Shown here piece after piece: positions 18,044 to 26,819 of a stretch of DNA of 64,000 nucleotides. The translations under genes were made by a program, and so were the position numbers. Below the pieces are notes generated by a model. That model made no database searches, was not told the origin of the DNA, and saw only the letters and a program-made list of their open reading frames with translations. The first letter of the stretch is position 1. The number at the start of each line of letters is the position of its first letter. The DNA is taken from contig CAXXKC010000003.1 of NCBI GenBank assembly GCA_963674835.2, forward strand, positions 744,001-808,000, given 5' to 3'. Source of the DNA: G963674835 sp963674835 (GTDB lineage: Bacteria > Planctomycetota > Planctomycetia > Pirellulales > Thermoguttaceae).

Positions 18044-19357
18044 ATGTCAGCTTTCTCGGACGTCGCGAAGATCCAATACGAGGGCCCCCAGTCCAAGAAC
18101 CCGTTGGCCTTCCGCCACTACAACGAGGACGAGCTCGTCGAAGGCAAGTCGATGAAGGACCATCTCCGCTTCAGCGTCGCCTATTGGCACACGATGCGTG
18201 GAAACGGCTCCGACCCATTCGGCAGCGCCACGATGCTCCGCCCCTGGGAAGGCCCCGACGACACCGTCGACAACGCCATCAACCGCGTTCGCGTCTTCTT
18301 CGAGTTCTGCGCGAAGTTGGGCACCCCCTACTTCTGCTTCCACGATCGCGACGTGGCGCCCGAAGGCGCGACCCTCGCCGAAACGAACAAGAACCTCGAC
18401 GCCGTCGTCCAGACAATCCGCCAGGAAATGGACCGCACTGGCGTGAAGCTCCTCTGGGGAACGGCCAACCTCTTCAGCAATCCGCGCTACATGCACGGCG
18501 CCGCCACCAGCGCCAACGCCGACGCCTTCGCCTTCGCCGCGGCCCAGGTCAAGAAGGCCCTTGAGGTAACCAAGGAGTTGGGCGGCCAGGGCTACGTGTT
18601 CTGGGGTGGCCGCGAAGGCTACCAGTCCCTCTGGAATACCGACCTGAAGCGCGAGATCGACCATCTCGCCCGCTTCATGCACATGGCCGTCGACTATGCC
18701 CGCCAGATCGGCTTCACCGGCCAGTTCTATTTCGAGCCAAAGCCCAAGGAGCCGACCAAGCACCAGTACGATTTCGACGCGGCCGCTTGCATCAACTTCC
18801 TCCGCGCCTACGATCTCCAGGACCACATCAAGCTGAACATCGAAACGAACCACGCCACCCTCGCCGGCCACACTGTCGAGCACGAGCTCGACTACGCCGG
18901 CATGCAGGGCTTCCTCGGCTCCGTCGACGCCAACACTGGCGACCTTCTCCTCGGCTGGGACACCGACGAGTTCCCCACCGATCTCTACCAGACGACCAAG
19001 ATCATGCTGGCCATTCTCAAGTACGGCGGCTTCACCACCGGCGGCCTGAACTTCGACGCCAAGGTCCGCCGCGAAAGCTTCGAGCCGGTCGATCTCTTCT
19101 ACGCCCACATCGGCGGCATGGACGCCTTCGCCAAGGGCCTCAAGATCGCCGCCCAAATCCGTGCCGACGGCGAGTTGGCCGCCATGGTCGGCCAGCGCTA
19201 CGCCTCCTGGGATTCCGGCGTAGGCGCCGACATCGAGACCGGCAAGCACGACTTCGAATCGCTCGAAAAGTACATGCTCGACAAAGGCGATGCCGCGCCG
19301 AACCAGAGCGGCCGCAAGGAACTCTTCGAGAACGTCGTCAACCGCTACGTCTTCTGA
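18044..19357 (+). CDS. xylA: Xylose isomerase
   Basis: A 437-residue class II xylose isomerase, the usual length. Signature pieces include YFCFHDRDVAPEG with the active-site His and Asp, VLKLLWGT-type text (GVKLLWGTANLFS), VFWGGREGYQSLWNTD, and YFEPKPKEPTKHQYDFD with metal-binding Glu and the catalytic Lys. The later LLLGWDTDEFPTD and GGLNFDAKVRRES supply further metal ligands. It converts D-xylose to D-xylulose in the cytoplasm. A CGGAG ribosome site precedes the ATG. No xylulokinase gene is adjacent. Confidence 0.97.
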   Translation: MSAFSDVAKIQYEGPQSKNPLAFRHYNEDELVEGKSMKDHLRFSVAYWHTMRGNGSDPFGSATMLRPWEGPDDTVDNAINRVRVFFEFCAKLGTPYFCFHDRDVAPEGATLAETNKNLDAVVQTIRQEMDRTGVKLLWGTANLFSNPRYMHGAATSANADAFAFAAAQVKKALEVTKELGGQGYVFWGGREGYQSLWNTDLKREIDHLARFMHMAVDYARQIGFTGQFYFEPKPKEPTKHQYDFDAAACINFLRAYDLQDHIKLNIETNHATLAGHTVEHELDYAGMQGFLGSVDANTGDLLLGWDTDEFPTDLYQTTKIMLAILKYGGFTTGGLNFDAKVRRESFEPVDLFYAHIGGMDAFAKGLKIAAQIRADGELAAMVGQRYASWDSGVGADIETGKHDFESLEKYMLDKGDAAPNQSGRKELFENVVNRYVF

Positions 19358-19408
19358 CCTCGCAAGCCCGAAGCCCGCGTCAAGGCTTCCCGGTTCTATT
19401 CCAGCACC

Positions 19409-19500
19409 AGAGCGCATTTCATGCCAGGGTGGCGTGCATATCGCTTTCGGAACTGTGGAAACACGCCGCCGGGAACGCTACAGTCAAGTGCGACTCGCAC
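19409..19500. repeat. Copy of the ~90-bp dispersed palindromic repeat
   Basis: Begins AGAGCGCATTTC and ends GTGCGACTCGCAC, with ATCGCTTTCGGAACTGTGGA and ACACGCCGCCGGGAACGCTA between. The left half has drifted, but UGGCGU can still pair with ACGCUA through one G-U pair. It lies 51 bp after the xylA stop. Confidence 0.8.
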
Positions 19501-19577
19501 CAGCAGAAACCGACCGACCCCGCCGCCGCGCTCAACGGCCGCCGGGTCGCCGTCGTGCTCCAGCACCCGCCCTGTAG

Positions 19578-19597
19578 CACAGCCGCCCCCGGCTGTG
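19578..19597. repeat. CACAGCC-GGCTGTG hairpin repeat
   Basis: CACAGCC and GGCTGTG form a perfect 7-bp stem with a GCCCCC loop, preceded by TGTAG. The same word occurs at 36820 and, changed, at 55007, 31790 and 36780. It lies between the convergent xylA and HAD genes and could stop transcription from both sides, although no T-run is present. Confidence 0.65.
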
Positions 19598-19687
19598 TCG
19601 CACCTTCCACTCCATCAGTCCCACCGCCTCACCCTCACCAAACCAGGCGCAAGAACAGAACCTCCCCACGCAATCCCTCCTATATCC

Positions 19688-20314
19688 TCAGTAGTTGAAC
19701 TCCACGCCCCGTTCCCTTAAGTCGCCAACCAGGAGCGAAGTCGCCGTGTACTGAACCGCATCGAAGCCGGCCGTCCGAGCACCCGCGATGTGCCCTGCAA
19801 TGTCGTCCAAGTAGAAAACCTCTCGCGGCTGCACGCCCGCCATCTCGGCCGCCGTCAAGAAGATCCGCGTGTCCGGCTTCATGGCGCAAACTTCGTAACT
19901 CAGCACATACACCGAAAACAAGTCCTGCAGGATCGAGTACTGCCGCCGGCAGTATTCCCAGTGACTTCGGCACGTGTTCGACAGGATGCCCAGACGAAAA
20001 CCGGCCGCCCGAAGCTGCCCGATCACCGGAATGATGCTCAAGTTCAACTCGAAGATCTCGTTCGCTGCCGCGGCCAGTGCGTCGCGATCCGGTCGAGCCC
20101 CCGTGGCTTCGCAATAGTCCTCGTAGAACTCGTCGTCTCCCACCGCGCCGATTTCGTATCGCTCCATCAGACCCGTGTCGTACAAGGCAGTATGAACCTC
20201 CTGCGACGTGACCTGCGACACGGCCGCCATCTGCCTGCACATCTTCTCCAAGTCGAAGTGGACAATGACTCTTCCCAAATCGAAGTAGATAAACCTCATC
20301 GACTGTCCCACCAT
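19688..20314 (-). CDS. HAD-superfamily hydrolase (YihX-like)
   Basis: A 208-residue HAD phosphatase. Start taken as the ATG giving MVGQSMRF with GAGGG upstream; the ATG five codons later is possible. Motif I is IYFDLGRVIVHFD, with Gly instead of the second Asp, as in YihX/HAD-IA relatives that begin FDLGxV. Motif II is LSNTCRSHW, motif III the Lys in CAMKPD, and motif IV YLDDI. The cap is the small helical type (residues about 15-85). It probably dephosphorylates a small sugar phosphate or similar metabolite; the substrate is unknown. Confidence 0.88.
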   Translation of the reverse strand: MVGQSMRFIYFDLGRVIVHFDLEKMCRQMAAVSQVTSQEVHTALYDTGLMERYEIGAVGDDEFYEDYCEATGARPDRDALAAAANEIFELNLSIIPVIGQLRAAGFRLGILSNTCRSHWEYCRRQYSILQDLFSVYVLSYEVCAMKPDTRIFLTAAEMAGVQPREVFYLDDIAGHIAGARTAGFDAVQYTATSLLVGDLRERGVEFNY

Positions 20315-20583
20315 CAAACCCTCATCCCTCCTGAACAACCTCTATTGGGTCCTGCATTGGAAATGGAACGAGGCCGACCATCGGGAGGCCGAAAGATCAG
20401 GATTGGGTCGGACCCCTTGTTCCGTTTTCAATACAGGCATCAATAGTACGTCCCACAAACTCGGCCGCCTCCCCACGCCGCCAACGCGAGTATTCTAGAA
20501 ACTCCCCGGCAGCCAATGCAACCGGGCAGGCAGCCCATAATCTGTCTCTGACACGACCGTGGTCGACTCTCGCCCACGCCTCG

Positions 20584-21576
20584 CTAGCTCCCGGCCCCAG
20601 CCAACCGCCAGCGTCTGGCAACCACACGCCTGATCGCAAGTGCCAAAACACCCACCACCGCTCCCGACAGCGCCGCACCGAGCAGATAGCCGCTGATCCC
20701 CGCCGACAGCCAATTCGACCAGCCAAAAACCGCCCCCACGCGCCACAGCAGCGCCGTCATCGGATACCACGTATCCGTTGGGCGGCCCGGTGGCACTTGC
20801 AGCCAGCCCAACGACAGAAACGTGAACACGGCAACCCACTCTACCCACGCCCCGATCACGAAGCCAAGCGCAAACACTTTCGCCCCCACCGGCGCCGTGG
20901 TCATCAGCCAAGGTACGGCCAACAGAACACCCAACGTCAGCACGACGTGTAGCAGCACGTCCCACGAGTACGTTCCGTACACGAACGAATACGTCCCCAA
21001 AACGGCCGCCACGAACATCATCGCAACCAGCATCCACGCGATCGTAAACTGAGGCCGAAGTCGCCGTGCCTCCTCGACCGACGTTCTGTCCTCCACCGCC
21101 ACGCCAAGCTCCGCCAGCCGGCCGCTCACCAGGCCCAGCAGACGATCGAACGCTTCCGCACCGCCCAGCATCGAGCTGCCGATCACGACCTCCCCCTCCG
21201 GCCACACCAACTCCAACTGCTTCCGGCCGCGCACGCATGCGGTCCTCAGCGCTGTGATACTCTCCCACGGAACAACCTCGACCCTCGTCGACCATCGCGA
21301 CATCGGGAACGAAATCTCCCCGTTCGTCACCCCGACGTGCCGTCGGTGGCGCAGCCGCGCGACAATCATCCAAGCCGCCACACCCCACAACGCCAGGCCC
21401 AAGCCGATCAACGCCACCGCGCTCAGCGTCCCGGCCATCTGCGGCGCCAGCGGATACCCGCCCAACGCGCGCCCTATGCCCGGCCCCATCGCCACGCCCC
21501 CACCCACCCCCGCGGCCACCGCCCACGACCACGGGGCCCGATAGGCGAACTCACCGCAGTCTTCGTGCTCCGCCAT
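20584..21576 (-). CDS. Multi-pass membrane protein, unknown function
   Basis: A 330-residue protein. The ATG giving MAEHEDCGEF follows GGGGGA and is preferred; the longer frame begins inside a copy of the dispersed repeat. Membrane segments occur at about 20-40, 48-72, 170-195, 205-222, 230-255 and 290-315. A soluble loop of about 95 residues between the second and third segments (SRWSTRVEVVPWESITALRT and FDRLLGLVSGRLAELG) looks like the PH-like bacterial membrane-flanked fold, but this is a guess. There is no signal of catalysis. No family name can be given. Confidence 0.65.
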   Translation of the reverse strand: MAEHEDCGEFAYRAPWSWAVAAGVGGGVAMGPGIGRALGGYPLAPQMAGTLSAVALIGLGLALWGVAAWMIVARLRHRRHVGVTNGEISFPMSRWSTRVEVVPWESITALRTACVRGRKQLELVWPEGEVVIGSSMLGGAEAFDRLLGLVSGRLAELGVAVEDRTSVEEARRLRPQFTIAWMLVAMMFVAAVLGTYSFVYGTYSWDVLLHVVLTLGVLLAVPWLMTTAPVGAKVFALGFVIGAWVEWVAVFTFLSLGWLQVPPGRPTDTWYPMTALLWRVGAVFGWSNWLSAGISGYLLGAALSGAVVGVLALAIRRVVARRWRLAGAGS

Positions 21577-21594
21577 CGCGATTTCCCCCGAGAT

Positions 21595-21690
21595 AGAGCG
21601 CATTCGGCGTAACTGTAGGGTGTTTTACGCTTTCGGAACCGCAGAAACACGCCGCCGCGAACGCTACAGTCTAGTGCGACACGCACTAGT
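21595..21690. repeat. Well-conserved copy of the ~90-bp dispersed palindromic repeat
   Basis: AGAGCGCATTCGGCGTAACT starts the copy and GTGCGACACGCACTAGT ends it. TA lies directly before GAGCGC and directly after GCAC, as expected for insertion at TA. The interior has TTTCGGAACCGCAGAAACAC and the right half AACGCTACAGT. It sits upstream of the minus-strand membrane-protein gene and of ilvD. Confidence 0.85.
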
Positions 21691-21859
21691 GTTCCCAGTC
21701 GCTCCACGACCGAAACCAACCACCAAATCAGGCGTCCGTAGCACAACATACTGCAACTCCCACCGACCGGCCAGCCGTGGCCCTGGCCCCTGGTCGCCCG
21801 CAGAGGGGAGATTTACAATAGGACGATTCCGCACGAATTCTCGACGAAAGGACCCAGCG

Positions 21860-23692
21860 ATGCGCTCGGACATGATCAAACTCGGCGACTCACGTGCCCC
21901 CCATCGGAGCCTGCTCCGCGCCACGGGCGTGGGCGAAGACGACTTCCGCAAGCCCTTCATCGCCATTGCCAACAGCTACACCGACATCGTTCCTGGCCAC
22001 GTCCATCTCAACGTCGTCGGCGAGTTCGTCAAGCAGTGTGTCCGCGAGGCGGGCGGCGTCCCCTTCGTCTTCAACACCATCGGCGTCGATGACGGCATCG
22101 CCATGGGCCACGCCGGAATGAAGTACTCGCTCCCCAGCCGCGAGATCATCGCCGACTCCGTCGAAACCATGGTCCAGGCACACTGCCTCGACGGCATGAT
22201 CTGCATCCCCAACTGCGACAAGATCGTCCCCGGCATGATGTTGGGCGCCCTTCGCTGCAATGTCCCCACGATCTTCGTCAGCGGTGGACCGATGGAGGCC
22301 GGACGCACGGCCGACGGACGCACCATCGATCTGATCGACGTCTTTATCGGGGCTGCCGCCAAGCAAAACAAGCAACTCTCCGCCGACGAGCTCCTCAAGC
22401 TCGAACAGGGCGCCTGCCCCACCTGCGGCTCCTGCTCCGGCATGTTCACCGCCAATAGCATGAACTGCCTCAGCGAGGCCCTCGGTTGGGCCCTGCCCAC
22501 CAACGGCACCCTCCTGGCCACCAGCGCCGAACGAAAGCAACTCTTCCAACGCGCCGCCCGGCGCATCGTTGAAATGGTCCTCCAATTCGAGCGCGTCGGT
22601 GAAGGCCACGGCCTGCTGCCCCGCGAAATCGTCACCCTCGAGTCCATCGACAATTCGATGATCCTCGACATGGCCATGGGCGGAAGCACCAACACGGTCC
22701 TCCACATGCTGGCCGTCGCCCACGACGCCGGCATCCAGTACGACATCCAACGCATCAACCAACTCAGCCAGCGCACTCCAAACATCTGCAAAGTGGCGCC
22801 CAGCAGCAGCTACCACGTCGAAGACGTCCACAACTCCGGCGGAATCCATACCATCCTCGGCAGCGTCGCTCGCGGCTGCCCCGGCCTCTTGAACCTCGAC
22901 TGTCCGACCGTCTCCGGAAAAACCCTTGGCGAGAACATCGCCGAGTACGACATCCGCGGCAAGTCGGTCACCGACGATGCCTTGCAGTTGGCTGGAGTCA
23001 CCGCCGGCCGCCAGCGAACCGCCGAAGGTATGGTCGTCCAGCGCAATGCCAAGTCCGTCCGCGACCTGTCCACGGAAGACCTGGGCTTCGACCCCACCGA
23101 CTGCATCCGCGAGGTCGACAATGCCTACAGCCAGTCCGGAGGACTCACGATCCTCCACGGCTCGTTGGCGCCTAACGGCGCCGTCGTGAAGACCGCCGGT
23201 GTCAAACCTTCCATGCTTAAACACACCGGTCCCGCCGTCATCTTCGAGGCCGAAACCGAGGCCTACGAAGGCATCGTCAACGGCAAGGTCAAAGCCGGCG
23301 ACGTCGTCGTCATCCGCTACGAAGGACCGCGCGGCGGACCCGGCATGCAAGAGATGCTCGCGCCGACCACGGCCATCAAGGGCATGGGCCTCGACGACAG
23401 CGTCGCGCTGATCACCGACGGGCGCTTCTCGGGCGGCACGGCCGGCGCCTGCATCGGCCACGTCAGCCCCGAAGCCATGGCCGGCGGCCCGATCGGGCTG
23501 CTCCAGCCCGGCGACATCATCGAGATCGACATCCCCGCCCGCACGCTCAACGTCCGCCTCACCGACGAGGAACTGGCCAAGCGCAAGAAGAACTGGACGC
23601 CTCCGGCACCCCGCTTCCAGTCCGGCTACCTCGCCCGCTACGCATCCATGGCTACCAGCGCCGACACCGGCGCCGTCCTCAAGTGGACTTGA
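21860..23692 (+). CDS. ilvD: Dihydroxy-acid dehydratase
   Basis: A 610-residue enzyme of full IlvD length. The start is the ATG giving MRSDMIKLGD, 8 bases after GAAAGGA; the longer frame reads through the dispersed repeat and is rejected. Cluster ligands are seen in IPNCDKIVPGM and CPTCGSCSGMFTANSMN. Other family text includes NSYTDIVPGHVHL, GMKYSLPSREIIADSVE, MGGSTNTVLH, GSLAPNGAVVKTAGV and TDGRFSGG. It dehydrates dihydroxy acids in valine and isoleucine synthesis. Other sugar-acid dehydratases (EDD) share the fold, but the text fits IlvD. No other ilv gene is next to it. Confidence 0.95.
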   Translation: MRSDMIKLGDSRAPHRSLLRATGVGEDDFRKPFIAIANSYTDIVPGHVHLNVVGEFVKQCVREAGGVPFVFNTIGVDDGIAMGHAGMKYSLPSREIIADSVETMVQAHCLDGMICIPNCDKIVPGMMLGALRCNVPTIFVSGGPMEAGRTADGRTIDLIDVFIGAAAKQNKQLSADELLKLEQGACPTCGSCSGMFTANSMNCLSEALGWALPTNGTLLATSAERKQLFQRAARRIVEMVLQFERVGEGHGLLPREIVTLESIDNSMILDMAMGGSTNTVLHMLAVAHDAGIQYDIQRINQLSQRTPNICKVAPSSSYHVEDVHNSGGIHTILGSVARGCPGLLNLDCPTVSGKTLGENIAEYDIRGKSVTDDALQLAGVTAGRQRTAEGMVVQRNAKSVRDLSTEDLGFDPTDCIREVDNAYSQSGGLTILHGSLAPNGAVVKTAGVKPSMLKHTGPAVIFEAETEAYEGIVNGKVKAGDVVVIRYEGPRGGPGMQEMLAPTTAIKGMGLDDSVALITDGRFSGGTAGACIGHVSPEAMAGGPIGLLQPGDIIEIDIPARTLNVRLTDEELAKRKKNWTPPAPRFQSGYLARYASMATSADTGAVLKWT

Positions 23693-23713
23693 CCAAACGC
23701 CATCCACCAATCT

Positions 23714-23739
23714 CCCCTCTCCCGCACGCGGGAGAGGGG
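23714..23739. terminator. Perfect 12-bp hairpin after ilvD
   Basis: CCCCTCTCCCGC and GCGGGAGAGGGG pair perfectly across a two-base AC centre, 21 bp after the ilvD stop. No T-run follows. Related hairpins lie at 24392 and 54904, each followed by a GTGAGGG word, so this is a repeat family that may also end transcripts. Confidence 0.7.
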
Positions 23740-23986
23740 CCTCACGGTGAGGGCATCTTCCACCTCCTGAAGCCCCGCGCCCTACAACCATTCACACCGC
23801 CCATCCATAATCCATCTCCCGACTGGCCTTTCCCTCACCGGGTGCCGATTTCTCTGCTCGTCACAGATTTGCCGATTCTCGCGAACCATGTGTGGCCCAC
23901 CAGCGTATTGCCACCGTTGTAGTTTGCAATTACCATGAAGAGGCAGTTGGTACCGGTCCTCTTCTCTCGCTCCGACGGCGATCGCC

Positions 23987-24364
23987 ATGCGGACAAAACG
24001 TCGCAGTATCGCGATTCTGTTGGCCACCTGGTACGCGGTGGTCGTCGCCACGTCGGGCCTGTTCCACAGCCATAACACCGGCTGCTGCTCTCACGCGCAT
24101 TCAGCCGCTTGCTCCTGCGACACGGCAGACACGTCCGTGTTGCACTCCCAGAACACGCCCCACCGTTCTGGCGATTCTCCGTCTTCCGACGACGGACCTT
24201 GCCTCATCTGCCATTTCTTGGCTCAGAAGCTCATTCCGGCGGTATTGTTCGTAGAAATCGTCTCCACGCCGTTGGTCGAGCGGACCGTGCACATCGAGCC
24301 GGTTCGCGCACCGTCGGAATGTCCTCGCTCGATTCACAGCCGCGCTCCTCCGGCTGTGGCCTGA
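23987..24364 (+). CDS. Exported His/Cys-rich small protein
   Basis: A 125-residue protein with a signal peptide (MRTKRRSIAILLATWYAVVVATSGLF). The mature start is rich in possible metal ligands: HSHNTGCCSHAHSAACSCDT, and later DGPCLICHFLAQK with a CxxC plus His. A second hydrophobic stretch (LIPAVLFVEIV) follows. This layout fits DUF2946-like or other exported metal-related proteins, but the family is not certain. No ribosome site stands out. It is alone, between two C-rich hairpins. Confidence 0.6.
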   Translation: MRTKRRSIAILLATWYAVVVATSGLFHSHNTGCCSHAHSAACSCDTADTSVLHSQNTPHRSGDSPSSDDGPCLICHFLAQKLIPAVLFVEIVSTPLVERTVHIEPVRAPSECPRSIHSRAPPAVA

Positions 24365-24391
24365 ACGTATCTGAGACATCGCACCACGACT

Positions 24392-24417
24392 CCCCTCGCC
24401 CGCTTGCGGGATAGGGG
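24392..24417. repeat. C-rich hairpin, imperfect copy
   Basis: CCCCTCGCCCGC and GCGGGATAGGGG form a stem with one mismatch region, followed by CTGGGGGTGAGGG. It belongs with the hairpins at 23714 and 54904. Confidence 0.6.
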
Positions 24418-24551
24418 CTGGGGGTGAGGGTGTCTTCCGTTCAGTCAACGCCTTGTGATCATCAATTCCGTTCGACGCGCCTAACAAATACCGCGCAACG
24501 AGCGAGCATCTCGATAACATTCTGCTTTATCAATATCTTCGGGAGGATAGC

Positions 24552-25454
24552 ATGTCCGCAAAACGAAAAGCTTTTACCCTGGTCGAACTCCTCGTCGTCA
24601 TTGCCATCATTGGCATCTTGATCGCCCTGTTGTTGCCCGCCGTCCAAGCGGCCCGCGAAGCCGCCCGGCGTGCTCAGTGCACCAACAACTTCAAGCAGAT
24701 CGGCCTGGCGCTGCACATGTATCACGACACGTACAAGTGCCTGCCCGTCGGCTGGGAAGCCTACGATCCCGCAACCGGGGAACCGCATTGGTTTGGCGAA
24801 CCCGGATGGGGATGGGCGGCGCGCATCCTGCCGTTCATGGAACAGGGAGCTCTGTTCGAGCAGAAGGTGCATTTCGACCTGCCCATTACCGATCCACTGA
24901 ACGACGAGGCTCGCGTCTTCGAAATCGCGACGTACCGCTGCCCGTCTGATATCGGCCAGAAGACGTTCGAGCTTGATGGAGGCGGGCTCTTCGTCAGCCT
25001 CAGCGCCACCTATTCTCCGGTCACGATCGCCACGGGCAACTACATGGGCGTCTTCGGTACCGAGGACCTACACGATAGCCTCGTCGGCGACATCTGCTAT
25101 GGAAACGGCACGTTCATGCATCACAAGTGGCTCCGCCTCGCCGACCTCACCGACGGGCTGAGTCAGACGCTCGTCGTCGGTGAGCGAAGCTCGAAACTCG
25201 CCCCATCGACTTGGGTGGGCATGGTCACCGGCGGTGCGCATGCGCCGGCACGGATCGTCGGCAGTTCAATTTTCCCACCCAACTCCGAAGTGGATGAGGA
25301 ACACTGGTATCATAACTTCAGTAGCTTCCATCCGGGTGGCGCAAACTTCTTGTCCGCCGATGGTTCGGTGCATTTCATCAGCGACACCATTGAAACGACC
25401 CTCTATCAATCTCTCTCCACCCGCTCCGGCGGCGAGGTCGTTGGTACTTATTGA
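24552..25454 (+). CDS. DUF1559 protein with pilin-like N-terminus
   Basis: A 300-residue protein with GGGAGGA upstream of the ATG. The N-terminus KAFTLVELLVVIAIIGILIA is a type IV pilin-like prepilin signal; a peptidase would cut before Phe or nearby. The DUF1559 body follows: LLPAVQAAREAARRAQCTNN, FKQIGLALHMYHD, TYRCPSD, GLSQTLVVGER and HPGGANFLSADGSVHFIS. This family is expanded in planctomycetes and has no fixed function. It is followed 250 bp later by a paralog in the same direction. Confidence 0.9.
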   Translation: MSAKRKAFTLVELLVVIAIIGILIALLLPAVQAAREAARRAQCTNNFKQIGLALHMYHDTYKCLPVGWEAYDPATGEPHWFGEPGWGWAARILPFMEQGALFEQKVHFDLPITDPLNDEARVFEIATYRCPSDIGQKTFELDGGGLFVSLSATYSPVTIATGNYMGVFGTEDLHDSLVGDICYGNGTFMHHKWLRLADLTDGLSQTLVVGERSSKLAPSTWVGMVTGGAHAPARIVGSSIFPPNSEVDEEHWYHNFSSFHPGGANFLSADGSVHFISDTIETTLYQSLSTRSGGEVVGTY

Positions 25455-25705
25455 TCGGTTTTCGGCTTAGGCATATCGCAGGCACCCGCCTGCTACGGTC
25501 GTTCGCGAATCCAGCAATTGTAGGTATTTCGCACCCTTCATGATGTTGGAACGAAGTTGCCCGGCCGTGCTGCGAAAGGCGGCGCCTTTCGCGGCCCCAC
25601 GCAGCACGGCCTCTTGTGGTTCGCGTGCTTGTCTACGGAGCGCTTGCATCGACTAGGTGCTCCAGGTACTGTTACGACCGTAGCTCGTCTGGAAAGGAGC
25701 CTGCA

Positions 25706-26596
25706 ATGTCCACGCGTCCGAGAGGATTCACCCTGGTGGAACTCCTGGTGGTGATCGCCATCATCGGGACTCTGCTGTCGCTGCTGCTGCCGGCCGTACA
25801 AGCGGCGCGCGAGGCGGCCAGACGATTGGTCTGCCTCAACAACCTCAAGCAGATCGGCTTGGCCATCTACCTCCATCACGACGCCTACCGACAACTCCCC
25901 TGCGGCTGGGATACCATCGACCCCGTGACACGTGCCCCTAGCGCCACCGGCGATCCCGGTTGGGCCTGGAGTTCCCAAATCCTCCCCTTCATCGAGCAGC
26001 GCGCTCTACACGGCACCATCGCCTCGAGCGCCCTCCCCATCATGGACCCGGCCAACCAGCAGGCACGCGAATCGGTCCTCCGCATCTTCCTCTGCCCCTC
26101 AGACTATAGCGACGAACACTTCGACCTCCCCGAAGATCCCGCCTACGGCACCGGCGACCCCGGCTTCCCTTTGAACCTCGCTGCTAGCAGCTACTTGGGC
26201 TCGTTCGGAACCACCGACCTCCACTGGGCATATGAATTTGACGATGGCAAAGGCAACGGCGTCTTCTTCCGCGACAAACGACTGAGTGTCTACGAAGTCT
26301 CCGACGGCCTGTCCAACACCTTTTTCGTCGGTGAGCGATACTCCGATACGGCCACCGCGACCTGGGTGGGCGTCGTGCCCGGAGGTCTTCACGCGCCCTG
26401 TCGCGTGGTCGGGGTGGGGATTAACCCGATCAACAGCGAAAGCGACGTCTATCACGCCTTCAGCAGTGGTCATCCCGAAGGGGGACAGTTCCTCATGGGC
26501 GACGGCTCCGTTCATTTCGTCCGCGAGACGATCGATTTGGCCGTCTTTCATGCCCTCTGCACTCGCGCGGGCCGTGACAGCACCTCTGGTTGGTAG
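25706..26596 (+). CDS. DUF1559 protein with pilin-like N-terminus, second paralog
   Basis: A 296-residue protein starting at the ATG 6 bases after GGAAAGGAG; the 30 residues upstream in the open frame are noncoding. The N-terminus RGFTLVELLVVIAIIGTLL is prepilin-like. The body is colinear with the preceding gene: LLPAVQAAREAARRLVCLNN, LKQIGLAIYLHHD, LCPSDYSDEH, GLSNTFFVGERY and HPEGGQFLMGDGSVHFVR. The pair probably arose by duplication. A strong hairpin terminator follows at 26635. Confidence 0.9.
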   Translation: MSTRPRGFTLVELLVVIAIIGTLLSLLLPAVQAAREAARRLVCLNNLKQIGLAIYLHHDAYRQLPCGWDTIDPVTRAPSATGDPGWAWSSQILPFIEQRALHGTIASSALPIMDPANQQARESVLRIFLCPSDYSDEHFDLPEDPAYGTGDPGFPLNLAASSYLGSFGTTDLHWAYEFDDGKGNGVFFRDKRLSVYEVSDGLSNTFFVGERYSDTATATWVGVVPGGLHAPCRVVGVGINPINSESDVYHAFSSGHPEGGQFLMGDGSVHFVRETIDLAVFHALCTRAGRDSTSGW

Positions 26597-26634
26597 TACC
26601 CTCGTCCGCCTTCAGCGATCCCCCTTAATACGCC

Positions 26635-26670
26635 ACGGCGGCACCCCTTCATGGTGCCGCCGTTCTCTTT
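26635..26670 (+). terminator. Intrinsic-type terminator after the DUF1559 pair
   Basis: ACGGCGGCACC and GGTGCCGCCGT form a perfect 11-bp stem with a CCTTCAT loop, followed by TCTCTTT. It lies 39 bp past the stop of the second DUF1559 gene and isolates it from the ATPase gene. Confidence 0.85.
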
Positions 26671-26819
26671 GCGCGGACTTGCTTCTTAACGCATCGGTTC
26701 GTCGTGTTAAAATTCCGTTAAGACACATCTCGCAGTAGGGCTGTACTCCGTGATGCTGCTAAGTGCGTTGGTCCACACCAACCAACACGCACGGCAATGC
26801 TCCTCACCCATGGTGATCG

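Noticed and set aside
21860..23692. Reading the ilvD gene as a sugar-acid dehydratase (EDD type) to go with eda
   Set aside because: The motif text NSYTDIVPGHVHL and SREIIADSVE is that of IlvD; nothing specific to EDD was seen and eda is 5.8 kb away.
21890..23791. A 633-codon minus-strand open frame opposite ilvD
   Set aside because: Pure shadow of ilvD, with Gly/Asp/Val-rich text.
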